A DNA stretch of 64,000 nt, taken from Oscillatoria acuminata PCC 6304. GTDB lineage: Bacteria > Cyanobacteriota > Cyanobacteriia > Cyanobacteriales > Laspinemataceae. Numbering within the stretch: position 1 is the stretch's first letter; each line of letters opens with the position of its first letter. The notes beneath the pieces are model-generated. The model saw nothing but the letters and a program-made list of their open reading frames with translations, did not search any database and was not told where the DNA came from. The translations under genes were made by a program, and so were the position numbers. Below, in pieces: positions 28,464-37,776 of the stretch. The stretch spans positions 806,001 to 870,000 of the forward strand of contig NC_019693.1 of the NCBI RefSeq assembly GCF_000317105.1, written 5' to 3'.

Positions 28464-30197
28464 CTACCGGGGACGCTTTGTCAGACACTCCGCCTGGAGT
28501 ACGACCAAATCGCCCGCCTCAAACTGAGTACAAGGGGCGATCGCTCCCACTAATGCCGGAACGGTTCCCCTTCGCAGTGCTGCTTCGGCTTGTTCGGCAG
28601 CCTTAAAAAGCGGTTGAGTTTCGGTCAGTTGAAACCGGCGCAACCAAAGGCTTTTTTCTAAATACTCCGGGGTAAAGGCGGACCGTTCTACAATCCATAA
28701 ATCAATCCCATACTTTTGAATCAATTGTTGGACCGCATCCAATTTTTCACTATATTGAGCACTCAAGAGTTCAATCGCCCGTTGATTGAGTTCCTGATAA
28801 TAGGTCTTATGATATCCAATCACATAGCTAGGACTGACCAAAATAGACCGATTGGTAAAAGCAGGCAGATTATCGGTTTCTTCTGCAATGGCAGCAATTA
28901 ACGTATCTTTCGGTTGGGTGGATAAAAATTCATAGAGGGGTGAATATTTGCCAATTTTGTAATCCACATCGGGAAATTTTCTCAAAAGAATCGGATAGAT
29001 TAGTAAAATGGTTAACAATGCAGTAGCCGTTATTCCCCACATGAGCTTGTAGTTTTTGGCGCGAGTTGTCCGCAATTTTTGAACCAGCCATTCTAAAATC
29101 AAAGTTAAGGAAATCGCCCCGGCGATCGGCATCACAAGTCTCAGACTATGTTCCGTATATCGACTGGGAAGATGCAGTTTAAATAACAGGGCATGAGCCA
29201 CCAAAAATAGGGTCAATGAAACAACCAATAATTGCGGCAACAGAATCAGGCGTGGGCTAATTTTTTCACCCAGGGGAAACCGGGGAGCAAATCGCAAGAG
29301 AATTGGCAACAAAACCCCTAACCAAATTTGAGGCAAACTAAAAGAAAGTTCGCACCATTCACTTGGAAAAATTCCGGTTCTGCGCCAACACAACCAATAT
29401 TCCCAAGGATTATCAATAAAAAAGCTGGGCCATAATGTTTTGGCTTGAACAGCGGTTAAAACTGGACCATATTCCGAAGACTTCAAGGCATAAGGTAACA
29501 TCACTGCCAGGGCTACCGCTAAACCAATCCCGGAAAGTAAATAGTTTTTCCGGTGGGGAGACAGAGAAATTTTGCCTTGATTCCAGGAGAAACAGTGGAA
29601 CAGTAAAAGACCCGATGCCAGAAAAACACACTGGGGATAAAAGAGTCCTAAAAGGGCAATGGTTACTGCTGTTAAAATCAAATTTTCTCGCAGTAAATAA
29701 TACAAAAAAGCTAGAAATAAGGGATAGGCAAAAGCAACTGGCGTGGCGGAGGGAATATCATCTTGTAACCAAAAGTTTTGATTCAGCAGCAATCCACAGA
29801 TAAACCCAGCAAATGGGACCGGGAAAAGCTGCATCACCACTTGAAAGCAATAGAAGGTGGCGATAATTACCAGAAGTAAGGGCAAGATTTTATTCAATAA
29901 AAACGGGTTAATTCCCAGTTTGGCCCCCATGTGATAAAGGGTTGTATATCCAGCAGGGGCCACGGACTCAAAATAATCCGCCATCACGTCATGAGGGAAC
30001 AAGTCAGCATCTAAAAACCGCTGCATCCAAAAGACGTGCTGCCTTGCATCATCTTGGATGATATAAGGGTTAGATAAAGCAATTTTTAAGGCAAAAATCG
30101 CATAAATTGCCGCCACAGCAAGGGTGGCAATCAGCCAGAAAATCTGTCCTCGACGAGAGGAGTTGGAGATAACGCTCAGAAATCGGGATGAGATCAT
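28464..30197 (-). CDS. Polytopic membrane protein, paralog 3 of 3 (GT-C-like)
   Basis: 577 residues, about 10-12 membrane segments, family not named with confidence. Segments shared with its two upstream paralogs: IQDDARQHVFWMQRFLD after the first membrane helix, SVAPAGYTTLYHMGAK, ALLGLFYPQ, LHLPSRYTEHSLRLV and a soluble C-terminal part with NLPAFTNRSILV and YGIDLWIVERSAF. An acidic pair in the first external loop plus many helices resembles GT-C glycosyltransferases that use lipid-linked sugars; this is inference. Its ATG overlaps the upstream paralog's stop codon (ATGA), so the two are translationally coupled. It is the last gene of the operon that starts at 34692. Confidence 0.7.
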   Translation of the reverse strand: MISSRFLSVISNSSRRGQIFWLIATLAVAAIYAIFALKIALSNPYIIQDDARQHVFWMQRFLDADLFPHDVMADYFESVAPAGYTTLYHMGAKLGINPFLLNKILPLLLVIIATFYCFQVVMQLFPVPFAGFICGLLLNQNFWLQDDIPSATPVAFAYPLFLAFLYYLLRENLILTAVTIALLGLFYPQCVFLASGLLLFHCFSWNQGKISLSPHRKNYLLSGIGLAVALAVMLPYALKSSEYGPVLTAVQAKTLWPSFFIDNPWEYWLCWRRTGIFPSEWCELSFSLPQIWLGVLLPILLRFAPRFPLGEKISPRLILLPQLLVVSLTLFLVAHALLFKLHLPSRYTEHSLRLVMPIAGAISLTLILEWLVQKLRTTRAKNYKLMWGITATALLTILLIYPILLRKFPDVDYKIGKYSPLYEFLSTQPKDTLIAAIAEETDNLPAFTNRSILVSPSYVIGYHKTYYQELNQRAIELLSAQYSEKLDAVQQLIQKYGIDLWIVERSAFTPEYLEKSLWLRRFQLTETQPLFKAAEQAEAALRRGTVPALVGAIAPCTQFEAGDLVVLQAECLTKRPR

Positions 30198-31915
30198 ACG
30201 GGGGATGAGTTAAAGGTGAGAATACAGGTAGAATCTAGGACGGCAAATTTATCGATTTGGAATACGGTGCAGCGATCGCCAACGGTTGCTAAAGCGGGGA
30301 TCACTCCCTGCGACAGTTGAGCGATCGCCTGACTCGTATCGGGTTGATATTGCATCATCCAGCGATCGTTTTTCAAATAAGGGACGGTAAATGCGCCTTC
30401 CTCAATCAACCAAAAATCAATATCATATTCGATGATAAATTGCTCAACTTCCGCTAAGTTAGGACTGTAATGGGCGTGAATTAAATCGATACTCCGTTCC
30501 CGGATTTCTCCATAATACCCTTCATGATAAGGCACACCATACCCTTCATTCCCCATCAAAATTGAACGCTGACTAAACGAAGGGAGATTATTAGCTTCTT
30601 CCGTAATTGATGCAATTTGAATATCTTTCGGTTGTTGGGCAAAAAACTCATATAATGCCGGAAACTGCCCAAATTGATAATCAGTGCGAGGGAATCGTTT
30701 TAACCATAACGGTTCTAATATTAGGATGGCTAAAATCAGGCAACATCCAACCCGAGTGACGGTTTTTCGATTGATATTTTCCCCCCAAATCAAGAGTGCA
30801 TCCATGAGAATAGCAACGGTGATTCCAGAGGCGATCGCACTAACAATCCTAAAGGTATGTTCCGTGTAACGACTGGGTAAATGTAAATCAAATAACAGCA
30901 GATGAGCGAGGAAAAACAGTCCTAACGATGCCAGAATCATCTCCAGCAGAATGCCTGCCTGTTTAATCTCCCCAGACAATGGAAAAACCCGGCGAAACCA
31001 GAGTAGAAGTGGCAGAATTCCGCCTAAAATCAGCGGGGAAGTCATGGCAAATCGAGGCATCATCCCACTCCGTTGCCCGGTAAACCAGAAATGGCCCCAA
31101 TCCTGGCTAAAAAACTCACTTTTACCTTCGCTTAAAAACTCCGGCAAAGTTTGAGCTTCAGCGGCAGTAATCACCGGACCATAATCATCGGATTTGAACA
31201 GATAAGCGACAATAACTATCGCGGCAATTCCGAATAAACTGCCATAAAATTGATACAATTTTCCCGGTTGCTTTCGATAAGGACGCCAATCCGTCAGACG
31301 CAAAAATTGTAAAATTAAAACGCCAATGGCGACTAACAAACATTGGGGATAAAATAACCCCAAGAGGGCAACGGATACTCCTGTTCCCCAGAGGTTGCGC
31401 CGCAATAAATAATAGATAAATCCGGTAAAAATGGGATAAACAAACGCCACGGGAGTGGCTGAAACTACATCATCCCGCATCCAGATATAATGATTTAGTA
31501 ATAACCCACTGATAAATCCAGCAACGGGGACTGGTAACAGTTCCATCGTGATGCCAAAACAGAAAATCGTGGTGATTAATCCTAACACAGGAGGCAGGAG
31601 TTTATGCAGCAGCATCGGAGAAACGCCCAGCTTGGCGACAATCCAATAGAGGGCAGTATATCCCGCTGGTGCAACGGATTGAAAATAATCGGCGATCCAA
31701 TCATTAGGAAATAAGTCCGGATCGATAAAACGCTGCATCCAAAAAACGTGCTGCCGCGCATCATCTTGTACCACATAATCTGTGCTAAACGCCTGATGTA
31801 ATATCAAACTCCCATAAACCGCAGCAAAAGTTAAGGTTAAACTCAGCCAAAAAATCACGGTAGATTTTGGGGATTTTTCCAAGGGACCTGTCAGGAATCG
31901 ATGCAAATTGGGCAT
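30194..31915 (-). CDS. Polytopic membrane protein, paralog 2 of 3 (GT-C-like)
   Basis: About 573 residues with the same plan as its neighbours: VVQDDARQHVFWMQRFIDPD in the first loop, SVAPAGYTALYWIVAKLG, ALLGLFYPQC, LHLPSRYTEHTFRIV, and the soluble tail with NLPSFSQRSILMG and YDIDFWLIEEGAFTVPYL. The frame is open back to 32008, overlapping the previous gene, but alignment with the paralogs puts the start at the ATG 31915 (MPNLHRFLTGPLEKSPKS). That leaves a 74-base gap to the upstream paralog. Function is unknown; see the downstream copy for the GT-C argument. Confidence 0.7.
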   Translation of the reverse strand: MPNLHRFLTGPLEKSPKSTVIFWLSLTLTFAAVYGSLILHQAFSTDYVVQDDARQHVFWMQRFIDPDLFPNDWIADYFQSVAPAGYTALYWIVAKLGVSPMLLHKLLPPVLGLITTIFCFGITMELLPVPVAGFISGLLLNHYIWMRDDVVSATPVAFVYPIFTGFIYYLLRRNLWGTGVSVALLGLFYPQCLLVAIGVLILQFLRLTDWRPYRKQPGKLYQFYGSLFGIAAIVIVAYLFKSDDYGPVITAAEAQTLPEFLSEGKSEFFSQDWGHFWFTGQRSGMMPRFAMTSPLILGGILPLLLWFRRVFPLSGEIKQAGILLEMILASLGLFFLAHLLLFDLHLPSRYTEHTFRIVSAIASGITVAILMDALLIWGENINRKTVTRVGCCLILAILILEPLWLKRFPRTDYQFGQFPALYEFFAQQPKDIQIASITEEANNLPSFSQRSILMGNEGYGVPYHEGYYGEIRERSIDLIHAHYSPNLAEVEQFIIEYDIDFWLIEEGAFTVPYLKNDRWMMQYQPDTSQAIAQLSQGVIPALATVGDRCTVFQIDKFAVLDSTCILTFNSSPV

Positions 31916-31989
31916 TGCTATAGACAAGAGAGTGAAGTTGGGGAAAGGGAACGGAATTAACCCGGGTGAAAGGGGCAGAGAATGCACTC

Positions 31990-33702
31990 TTAATTGTTGA
32001 TCATACACTGAGATTGCAGGACCAAGAAATCCCCCGTCTCAAACACCGTACAACGGGCGATCGCCTCAGCAATGACAGGCAGCGTTCCCGATTCCAACAA
32101 GGCGATCGCCTGATCCGCCTCCGGTTGATACTGTTGCAACCACCGATTCCGGGAAAAATACTCCGGTTCAAACGCCGACTGTTCAATTAACCAAAAGTCG
32201 ATGCCATATTGTTCAATCACCCCTTGCACCACCTGTGAATCTCCGGTATATTGAGTGCGAATCACATCCCTCATCCGTTGACTAAATTCCCGATAATATC
32301 CTTGATGATAGGGAATCGCATATTCCCGTCCCACTAAAATAGACCGATGCGTAAAAGTCGGTAAATTATTCGCTTCTCCACTTAAAGAAGCGATCAAACT
32401 ATCCTGGGGTTGCTGTTGGAAAAAATGATATAAATCTGGTAAGGTTCCTGGACGATAATTCGTGCGTGGAAAACTGGGCGTATAGTTCGGATAGAAAATT
32501 AAACCTGCGGTAAAAATGAGTGTCATTCCTCCTGCCACAATTTGCTGACCCTGCCCGGAAAAAGGCACTAAAACACCCAATGCCCAATCTATCAAAATGG
32601 CAATCAGAATTCCCGTCGATACGGCTAAAACAATCCTCAAACTATGGTCAATATAACGGTTGGGTAAATGGAGGATAAATAAGACGGTATGGGCGGCAAA
32701 AAACATCAAAATTGCAGCAAAAATGAGTTGTTTTAAGATGCGAATTTCCGCAGAAATTTGGGAAGCTAAAGGAAACCGGGACGGATACTGAAGAACCCAA
32801 GGTAAAAAAATTCCCACCCAAATCAAGGGAGGCAGCAAGGGGGGGAGAATTCCAGACCGTTCTCCAATTAACCAGAAATAAAAGGGATTTTCATGATAAA
32901 ATGGGTTCCGTCCTCCGGGCCATAGTTCGGGAGAATTCAGAGCATCAGCAGCGGTCAAAACTGGACCATATTCATTGGTTTTCAAGGCATAAGGCAACAT
33001 CACTGCAAAGGCTACAGCTAAACCGATTCCTGAGAACAGATAATCCCGCCAATTGCGAGACAGAGAAATCCGCCAGGATTGCCAAGAAACTAGACGCAAG
33101 AGGAAGAGGGCGGAACCGATGAAAACATACTGGGGATAAAAGAGTCCCAACAGGGCGATCGCCACACAACTGCCAATCAAATGGTGGCGAGATACATAAT
33201 AGAGAAAACCCACAAATAGGGGATATAAAAAAGCGCGGGGGGTTGCGGAAACTAAATCAAATTTCATCCATAGACTTTGATTGAGCAAGACACTACTAAC
33301 AAAGGCAGCAAAGGGGACGGGAAACAACTGGAATGTCAATCCAAAACAGTAGATTGTGGTAATTATGGCGAGGGCGATCGGCAATAACTTACTGAACAAT
33401 AAGGGTTCAATTCCTAACAATGCCATCCCGCGATAAACCGCCGTATATCCTGCCGGGGCTACGGATTGAAAATAATCGGCAATGTAATCATCTGGAAATA
33501 AATTTGGGTCCAAAAACCGCTGCATCCAAAAGACGTGCTGCCTCGCATCATCCTGGACGACATATTCCACACTAAAGGCTTTTTGCAGTGCCATTACCCC
33601 ATAAAAGGCTGCAAAAGTCAAGCTCAAACTGAACCAAAAAATCACAATGGGACTGAATCGATGGGAAATAGGGGCACTCAGGAATTTGCGTAAATAATTC
33701 AT
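31990..33702 (-). CDS. Polytopic membrane protein, paralog 1 of 3 (GT-C-like)
   Basis: 570 residues, starting MNYLRKFLSAPISHRFSPIV, then a first helix, the loop VVQDDARQHVFWMQRFLDPN, SVAPAGYTAVYRGMALLG, ALLGLFYPQYVFIGSAL, LHLPNRYIDHSLRIVLAVST and the soluble tail (NLPTFTHRSILVG; YGIDFWLIEQSAF). The SRYTEH motif of the other two copies is NRYIDH here. It lies 45 bases after the flippase-like gene on the same strand, so all four are probably one transcript. No characterised homolog is recognised. Confidence 0.7.
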   Translation of the reverse strand: MNYLRKFLSAPISHRFSPIVIFWFSLSLTFAAFYGVMALQKAFSVEYVVQDDARQHVFWMQRFLDPNLFPDDYIADYFQSVAPAGYTAVYRGMALLGIEPLLFSKLLPIALAIITTIYCFGLTFQLFPVPFAAFVSSVLLNQSLWMKFDLVSATPRAFLYPLFVGFLYYVSRHHLIGSCVAIALLGLFYPQYVFIGSALFLLRLVSWQSWRISLSRNWRDYLFSGIGLAVAFAVMLPYALKTNEYGPVLTAADALNSPELWPGGRNPFYHENPFYFWLIGERSGILPPLLPPLIWVGIFLPWVLQYPSRFPLASQISAEIRILKQLIFAAILMFFAAHTVLFILHLPNRYIDHSLRIVLAVSTGILIAILIDWALGVLVPFSGQGQQIVAGGMTLIFTAGLIFYPNYTPSFPRTNYRPGTLPDLYHFFQQQPQDSLIASLSGEANNLPTFTHRSILVGREYAIPYHQGYYREFSQRMRDVIRTQYTGDSQVVQGVIEQYGIDFWLIEQSAFEPEYFSRNRWLQQYQPEADQAIALLESGTLPVIAEAIARCTVFETGDFLVLQSQCMINN

Positions 33703-33747
33703 AGTTTAACAGCAGCGATTTCCAGGAGAATTAATTTTAGAGGATTC

Positions 33748-34692
33748 CTAACGCTTTTGGGTGCGGAGGGTGGATAAATATCGCTCTAAAAACGGTAATC
33801 CTGCAATTGCCGGTAGCAAATAACGAGAGGTGCAGAGTAGTCCCAAAGCTGCTCCCGTTGCCTCTCCAAAATAGGGCTGATAAAACAGAATTAAGGCGGC
33901 ATCTCGGGTTCCGACTCCGGCAAAGGTTAAGGGCATCAAACCAGCGAGAATGGCTAAGGGAGAGAGGGCTAGGTTAGTTAAAAATGGGGTCCAGGCATTG
34001 AGGGCGAGAATAAAGAACCAAATTTGTAAGAGATGGCAAAACCAGAGGAAAATGGAAGTGAGGATAATCGTCACCAACCGACGGCGATCGCCCCAAAAGT
34101 AATCGTGCATTTCTCCCCAGGAAAAGCGTAATTTTTCCAGCTTGATTTTAACCTTTTTAGGGGCAAAGCGGGAAGCTATTCCAAAACAAACCCGAGCAAA
34201 CCGAGGAGAACTCAGCAAGAATAACCCAACGATTAATCCCCCGGTAACTCCCGTCGTCATCGCCCAAAATAAAGCATCTTTCGCGGGATATAAGAGTAAG
34301 CCAAAAACGCACCATAACAGCAGGGATAGCAAATCGCAGGCTTTTTCAAACACGACCAAAGAGAGGGCCAAAGACCCACTTAAATGCCCGCGATCGCGCA
34401 TAAAATAAGCCTTAGCAATATCCCCCATTTTCGACGGCAACACCATATTTAACACACTAGAAGCCAGAATCAGCCGATTAGCCTCGGGAAAATCCAACCC
34501 TGAACTTGCCGGTGCAAGCTGCTGTAAACGCCAACTGGTAATCGCCACCAGGGGAACCACCATTCCCAAACTCACCACCATCCAGAGGCGATCGCAATTT
34601 TGGAACACCTGAACCAACCTGGGAAAATCAATTTTCCAGTAGATCACCGCCAGAATAAGCAAGCTAATCGTCAGAGAAATCAGTCGTTTCAT
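33748..34692 (-). CDS. Lysylphosphatidylglycerol-synthase-TM / flippase-like membrane protein
   Basis: 314 residues, about eight membrane helices. It belongs to the family that forms the membrane half of MprF and stands alone in many bacteria (COG0392/UPF0104-like). Visible signatures are the N-terminal helix LISLTISLLILAVIYWKID, the loop NRLILASSVLNMVLPSKMGD (the conserved N..LP...GE-like motif) and the C-terminal LALSPLAILAGLMPLTFAGVG followed by TRDAALILFYQPYFG. MprF-type domains flip lipids, so a role in moving lipid-linked material is plausible. It is the first gene of the operon with the three GT-C-like paralogs. Confidence 0.8.
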   Translation of the reverse strand: MKRLISLTISLLILAVIYWKIDFPRLVQVFQNCDRLWMVVSLGMVVPLVAITSWRLQQLAPASSGLDFPEANRLILASSVLNMVLPSKMGDIAKAYFMRDRGHLSGSLALSLVVFEKACDLLSLLLWCVFGLLLYPAKDALFWAMTTGVTGGLIVGLFLLSSPRFARVCFGIASRFAPKKVKIKLEKLRFSWGEMHDYFWGDRRRLVTIILTSIFLWFCHLLQIWFFILALNAWTPFLTNLALSPLAILAGLMPLTFAGVGTRDAALILFYQPYFGEATGAALGLLCTSRYLLPAIAGLPFLERYLSTLRTQKR

Positions 34693-35015
34693 TAATCCAG
34701 AATTAAGGGTAAGTTGCAGGAGGAAAACAGGTCACACCAAAGCTATCTAAGCATCTTCTGTGCTTTCACTCTCCTGCTGATCATAGCTTGTAATAATACG
34801 ACAAATCTCATCGGCAGCACTATCCATTTTTTCATGTTTGGGATAAATTGTGAGTAAAACGATACCATATTGCCGATTTATCGTTAGGGGCAATTTCTGA
34901 ATGTCTCAATCAAACCCTAAGCGTCAGGACGATACCTCATCAATCACCCCGACCAGACGCCGGAGACAGAGCCATGATATAGTAATGAATGAACCCTACC
35001 CTGGCAGGAATCATC
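34693..35015. other. Intergenic region upstream of the first Uma2 gene
   Basis: About 320 bases. The last 115 or so (from about 34901) are the first copy of a leader that recurs upstream of the second Uma2 gene (from about 35850), including the phrases AAGCGTCAGGAC, CCAGACGCCGGA and GATATAGTAAT. Nothing else stands out. Confidence 0.6.
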
Positions 35016-35723
35016 ATGTTAGCTACCTCCTCCCCTTACACCATCACCTGGGAAAAGTTGCCCGATGATTTTGTGCTGCCTGATGACCCAGTGGATAATA
35101 TCAATCAACCGACTCTGGCAGCAGCATTAACCGAAAGTTTGGAGTTAGCCGGAAAACTCCCGGAGACTGCTCTAACTCCCACCAATTACGGCATTTGTGC
35201 CACCGTCAATGGCAAGATGGTCGTTAAAGCACCTGATTGGGCCTACATTCCCCATATTACCGCTAACCGCTCCGAAGTTGAGCGGAGTTATACCCCACGA
35301 TTGCAAGGGGAAATTCCCACCCTCGTTTTAGAGTTTTTATCAGAAACCGAAGGGGGAGAATATTCCAGCAAACCGACCTATCCCCCGGGAAAATTCTTCT
35401 ACTACGAGCAGATTTTGCAGATCCCAAACTATGGCATTTTTGATTTAAAGAGTGGGATATTAGAACTCTATCGCCTAGGAGAAAATCAGCGGTATAAACT
35501 AGAAGACGCCAATGAAAATAACCGCTATTGGATACCGGAAATGCAGCTATTTCTAGGAGTCTGGGAAGGAAAACGAGAAAATCGTTCCGGATACTGGCTA
35601 CGCTGGTGGGATGAAGCGGGCAATTTACTCTTGTGGCGTACCGAACGGATTGAACAGGAACGCCAACGGGCTGAACGATTAGCGGCTCAATTACGGGCTG
35701 CGGGAATCGAACCGGAAGAGTAG
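35016..35723 (+). CDS. Uma2-family (DUF820) endonuclease-fold protein, copy 1
   Basis: 235 residues. Uma2 proteins have a PD-(D/E)xK-like fold and are greatly expanded in cyanobacteria; their biological role is mostly unknown. The core is visible: APDWAYIPHI (the Asp), TLVLEFLSETE (the Glu) and a Lys-containing stretch before YYEQILQIPNYGIFD. The C-terminus has a charged coil (ERIEQERQRAERLAAQLRAA). The frame opens at 34989, but the paralog downstream begins at MLATSS, and ATG 35016 gives the same N-terminus. It forms a tandem duplicate with the gene at 35965. Confidence 0.82.
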   Translation: MLATSSPYTITWEKLPDDFVLPDDPVDNINQPTLAAALTESLELAGKLPETALTPTNYGICATVNGKMVVKAPDWAYIPHITANRSEVERSYTPRLQGEIPTLVLEFLSETEGGEYSSKPTYPPGKFFYYEQILQIPNYGIFDLKSGILELYRLGENQRYKLEDANENNRYWIPEMQLFLGVWEGKRENRSGYWLRWWDEAGNLLLWRTERIEQERQRAERLAAQLRAAGIEPEE

Positions 35724-35741
35724 TTTTAGAAGTGTGGATGA

Positions 35742-35765
35742 GGTGTTCTTCAAGTTAAGAACACC
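35742..35765 (+). terminator. Hairpin after Uma2 copy 1
   Basis: GGTGTTCTT and AAGAACACC pair perfectly around CAAGTT, 18 bases after the stop codon. There is no real T-tract. The second Uma2 copy has a diverged hairpin in the same position. Confidence 0.5.
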
Positions 35766-35964
35766 CCACATCTTGTTATCTCATGAATGGGTCCCGGTTG
35801 TTGTGTGCAAATCCTCATGTCCGCTTTATCAATTCGGGGCAATTTCTAAACCGCTTAATCAAACCTTAAGCGTCAGGACAATGCCCGATCAATTACTCCA
35901 ACCAGACGCCGGACCTAGAGCGATGATATAGTAATACATAAACCATACCCTAGCAGGAATCATC

Positions 35965-36714
35965 ATGTTAGCTACCTCATCCCGTTACACCATCACCTGG
36001 GAAAAGTTGCCCGATGATTTTGTGTTGCCTGATGACCCAGTGGATAACATCAATCAACCAACTCTGGCGGCAGCCTTAACCGAATGTTTGGACTTAGCAG
36101 GAAAACTCCCGGAGACTGCTCTGACTACTACTAATTACGGCATTTGTGCCACCGTCAATGGCAAATTTGTCGTCAAAGCTCCCGATTGGGCCTACATTCC
36201 TCATATTACCGTTAACCGGACGGAAGTTGAGCGCAGTTATACCCCACGACTGCAAGGGGAAATTCCCAGCCTATTTCTGGAGTTTTTCTCAGAAACCGAA
36301 GGGTCAGAATATTCGGTCAAAGAAACCTATCCCCCGGGAAATTTTTTTTACTACGAGCAGATTTTGCAGGTCCCGAACTATGGCATTTTTGACTTAGCGA
36401 GTGGGAGATTAGAACTGTATCGCTTAGGAGAAAATCAGCGGTATCAACTGGAACCCCTCAATGAGTATAACCGCTATTGGATTCCGGAAATGCAGCTATT
36501 TCTAGGAGTCTGGAAAGGACGACGAGAAAATCATTCTGGATACTGGCTACGGTGGTGGGATGAAGCGGGCAATTTACTCTTGTGGGGTACCGAACGGATT
36601 GAACAGGAACGCCAAAAAGCCCAACCGGAACGCCAACGGGCTGAACAGGAACGTCAACGGGCTGAACGATTAGCGGCTCAATTACGGGCTGCGGGAATCG
36701 AACCGGAAAAGTAG
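35965..36714 (+). CDS. Uma2-family (DUF820) endonuclease-fold protein, copy 2
   Basis: 249 residues, about 85-90 % like copy 1 by eye. It keeps APDWAYIPHI and the Glu of LFLEFFSETEGSEYS. The differences cluster in the middle, and the C-terminal coil is longer by about 14 residues, through extra ERQ(R/K)A units. Leader, coding sequence and downstream hairpin are all duplicated, so this is one duplication of a whole transcription unit of about 950 bp. The ATG is at the same place as in copy 1. Confidence 0.85.
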   Translation: MLATSSRYTITWEKLPDDFVLPDDPVDNINQPTLAAALTECLDLAGKLPETALTTTNYGICATVNGKFVVKAPDWAYIPHITVNRTEVERSYTPRLQGEIPSLFLEFFSETEGSEYSVKETYPPGNFFYYEQILQVPNYGIFDLASGRLELYRLGENQRYQLEPLNEYNRYWIPEMQLFLGVWKGRRENHSGYWLRWWDEAGNLLLWGTERIEQERQKAQPERQRAEQERQRAERLAAQLRAAGIEPEK

Positions 36715-36724
36715 TTTTAGAGTA

Positions 36725-36764
36725 GTGGATTAGGTGTTTTTTTAATTAAGAAGACCTGATCCAC
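36725..36764 (+). terminator. Hairpin after Uma2 copy 2
   Basis: GTGGATTAGGT pairs with ACCTGATCCAC (one G-U) around an A/T-rich loop that includes a T7 run, 10 bases after the stop codon. Confidence 0.5.
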
Positions 36765-36917
36765 AACTCCTATTCCCAAGCGGCGATAAGTTTTTAAAAT
36801 ATCCACAACACTCCTCTTCTCATCCCCAATCCCTTTTCTGTTCATTTTCGACTGACTTTTCCATCAAATAAGTTAAAATAACAAATAGAAGATTAACTAA
36901 TTTTAGGAGAACAACCC

Positions 36918-37238
36918 ATGACACAACTTTCTGACACCGATCGCACGCCCCGACTGGGCCGAGTCTTTCCGGATAGTAACTACACTCCCGAAGAACTAGC
37001 CCGAAGAGAGGCAGAACTGCAAGATTTAATGGAAAAGTGTGACGCAGTATTTGAACGAGTAAAGGGTGAGTTAATCAATGATTACTACGACTGGTTTATG
37101 GTCATCGAACCAGAAAGCGGGGACTATTTTATCGATGAAGATGAAGATGAAGCAGTACAGAAAGCACATCAAAAATACCCCGATACCCGTTGTGCCATCT
37201 ACTGTGTCAATGAAACGGGAGCTTGTTGCCGAGTATGA
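36918..37238 (+). CDS. Small acidic protein of unknown family, module copy 1
   Basis: 106 residues, not recognised. A basic and polar N-terminus is followed by a helix-like segment (EELARREAELQDLMEKCDAV) and then a C-terminal half rich in acidic and aromatic residues: INDYYDWFMVIEPESGDYFI, DEDEDEA and a Cys-containing end (CAIYCVNETGACCRV). A good ribosome-binding site (AGGAGA) precedes the ATG, and an A/T-rich promoter-like region lies upstream. Its TGA overlaps the next ATG as ATGA. The whole two-gene unit, with its leader, is repeated at 37777-38336. Confidence 0.75.
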   Translation: MTQLSDTDRTPRLGRVFPDSNYTPEELARREAELQDLMEKCDAVFERVKGELINDYYDWFMVIEPESGDYFIDEDEDEAVQKAHQKYPDTRCAIYCVNETGACCRV

Positions 37239-37600
37239 TTTATGGAGAGTTTAATAGAAAGGGAGAATTAGTCTTTGACATTGGTTTAATTGCTGCCGAT
37301 CGCTCTCAGTACCCTGTTAGAGCAATTCTAGATACGGGGTTCAATCAGTGGTTGCTGATTAATAACAAAGATGCAGAAAATTTGGAATGGTTGCGTCAAT
37401 GGGATACCCAGAAAGCCCAAACAGCCGGAGGAACGGTAATGTTAAATATCTATGAGGGAAATATACTGATTGATGGAAAGGAATGGATGGTTCCTGTTTT
37501 GGGGAGTTCTCGTGTCAAAGACATTCTTTTGGGTGTCCGATGGTTGCGATATAAGCGGCTGGTTGCCGATTTTGCTACAGGGGTGCTGACATTAGGGTAG
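37235..37600 (+). CDS. Clan AA (retropepsin-like) aspartic protease fold protein, module copy 1
   Basis: 121 residues. It has the DTG active-site motif in VRAILDTGFNQWLLI (D33-T34-G35) and the later hydrophobic-hydrophobic-Gly motif ILLGVRWL near residue 104. Both are hallmarks of single-domain retropepsin-like proteins, which act as dimers with one Asp from each subunit. The frame is open from 37223, but the ATG at 37235 overlaps the stop of the preceding acidic-protein gene (ATGA), which strongly supports that start and translational coupling. The substrate is unknown; the partner gene product is an obvious candidate. Confidence 0.8.
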   Translation: MIYGEFNRKGELVFDIGLIAADRSQYPVRAILDTGFNQWLLINNKDAENLEWLRQWDTQKAQTAGGTVMLNIYEGNILIDGKEWMVPVLGSSRVKDILLGVRWLRYKRLVADFATGVLTLG

Positions 37601-37776
37601 GTGGAGGTGCGATCGCTGTTTTATCCGCCACAAGCATTACCGATTGACAATTGTATGAAAGTTGCGATCGCGCCTCTTTCCATACGGAATCCCTTTTATA
37701 CTCATTTTCGACAGAGTTCTCTATGAACTGAGCTAAAATAAAAAATAGAAAATTAACCGATGTAGGAGAATAACCC

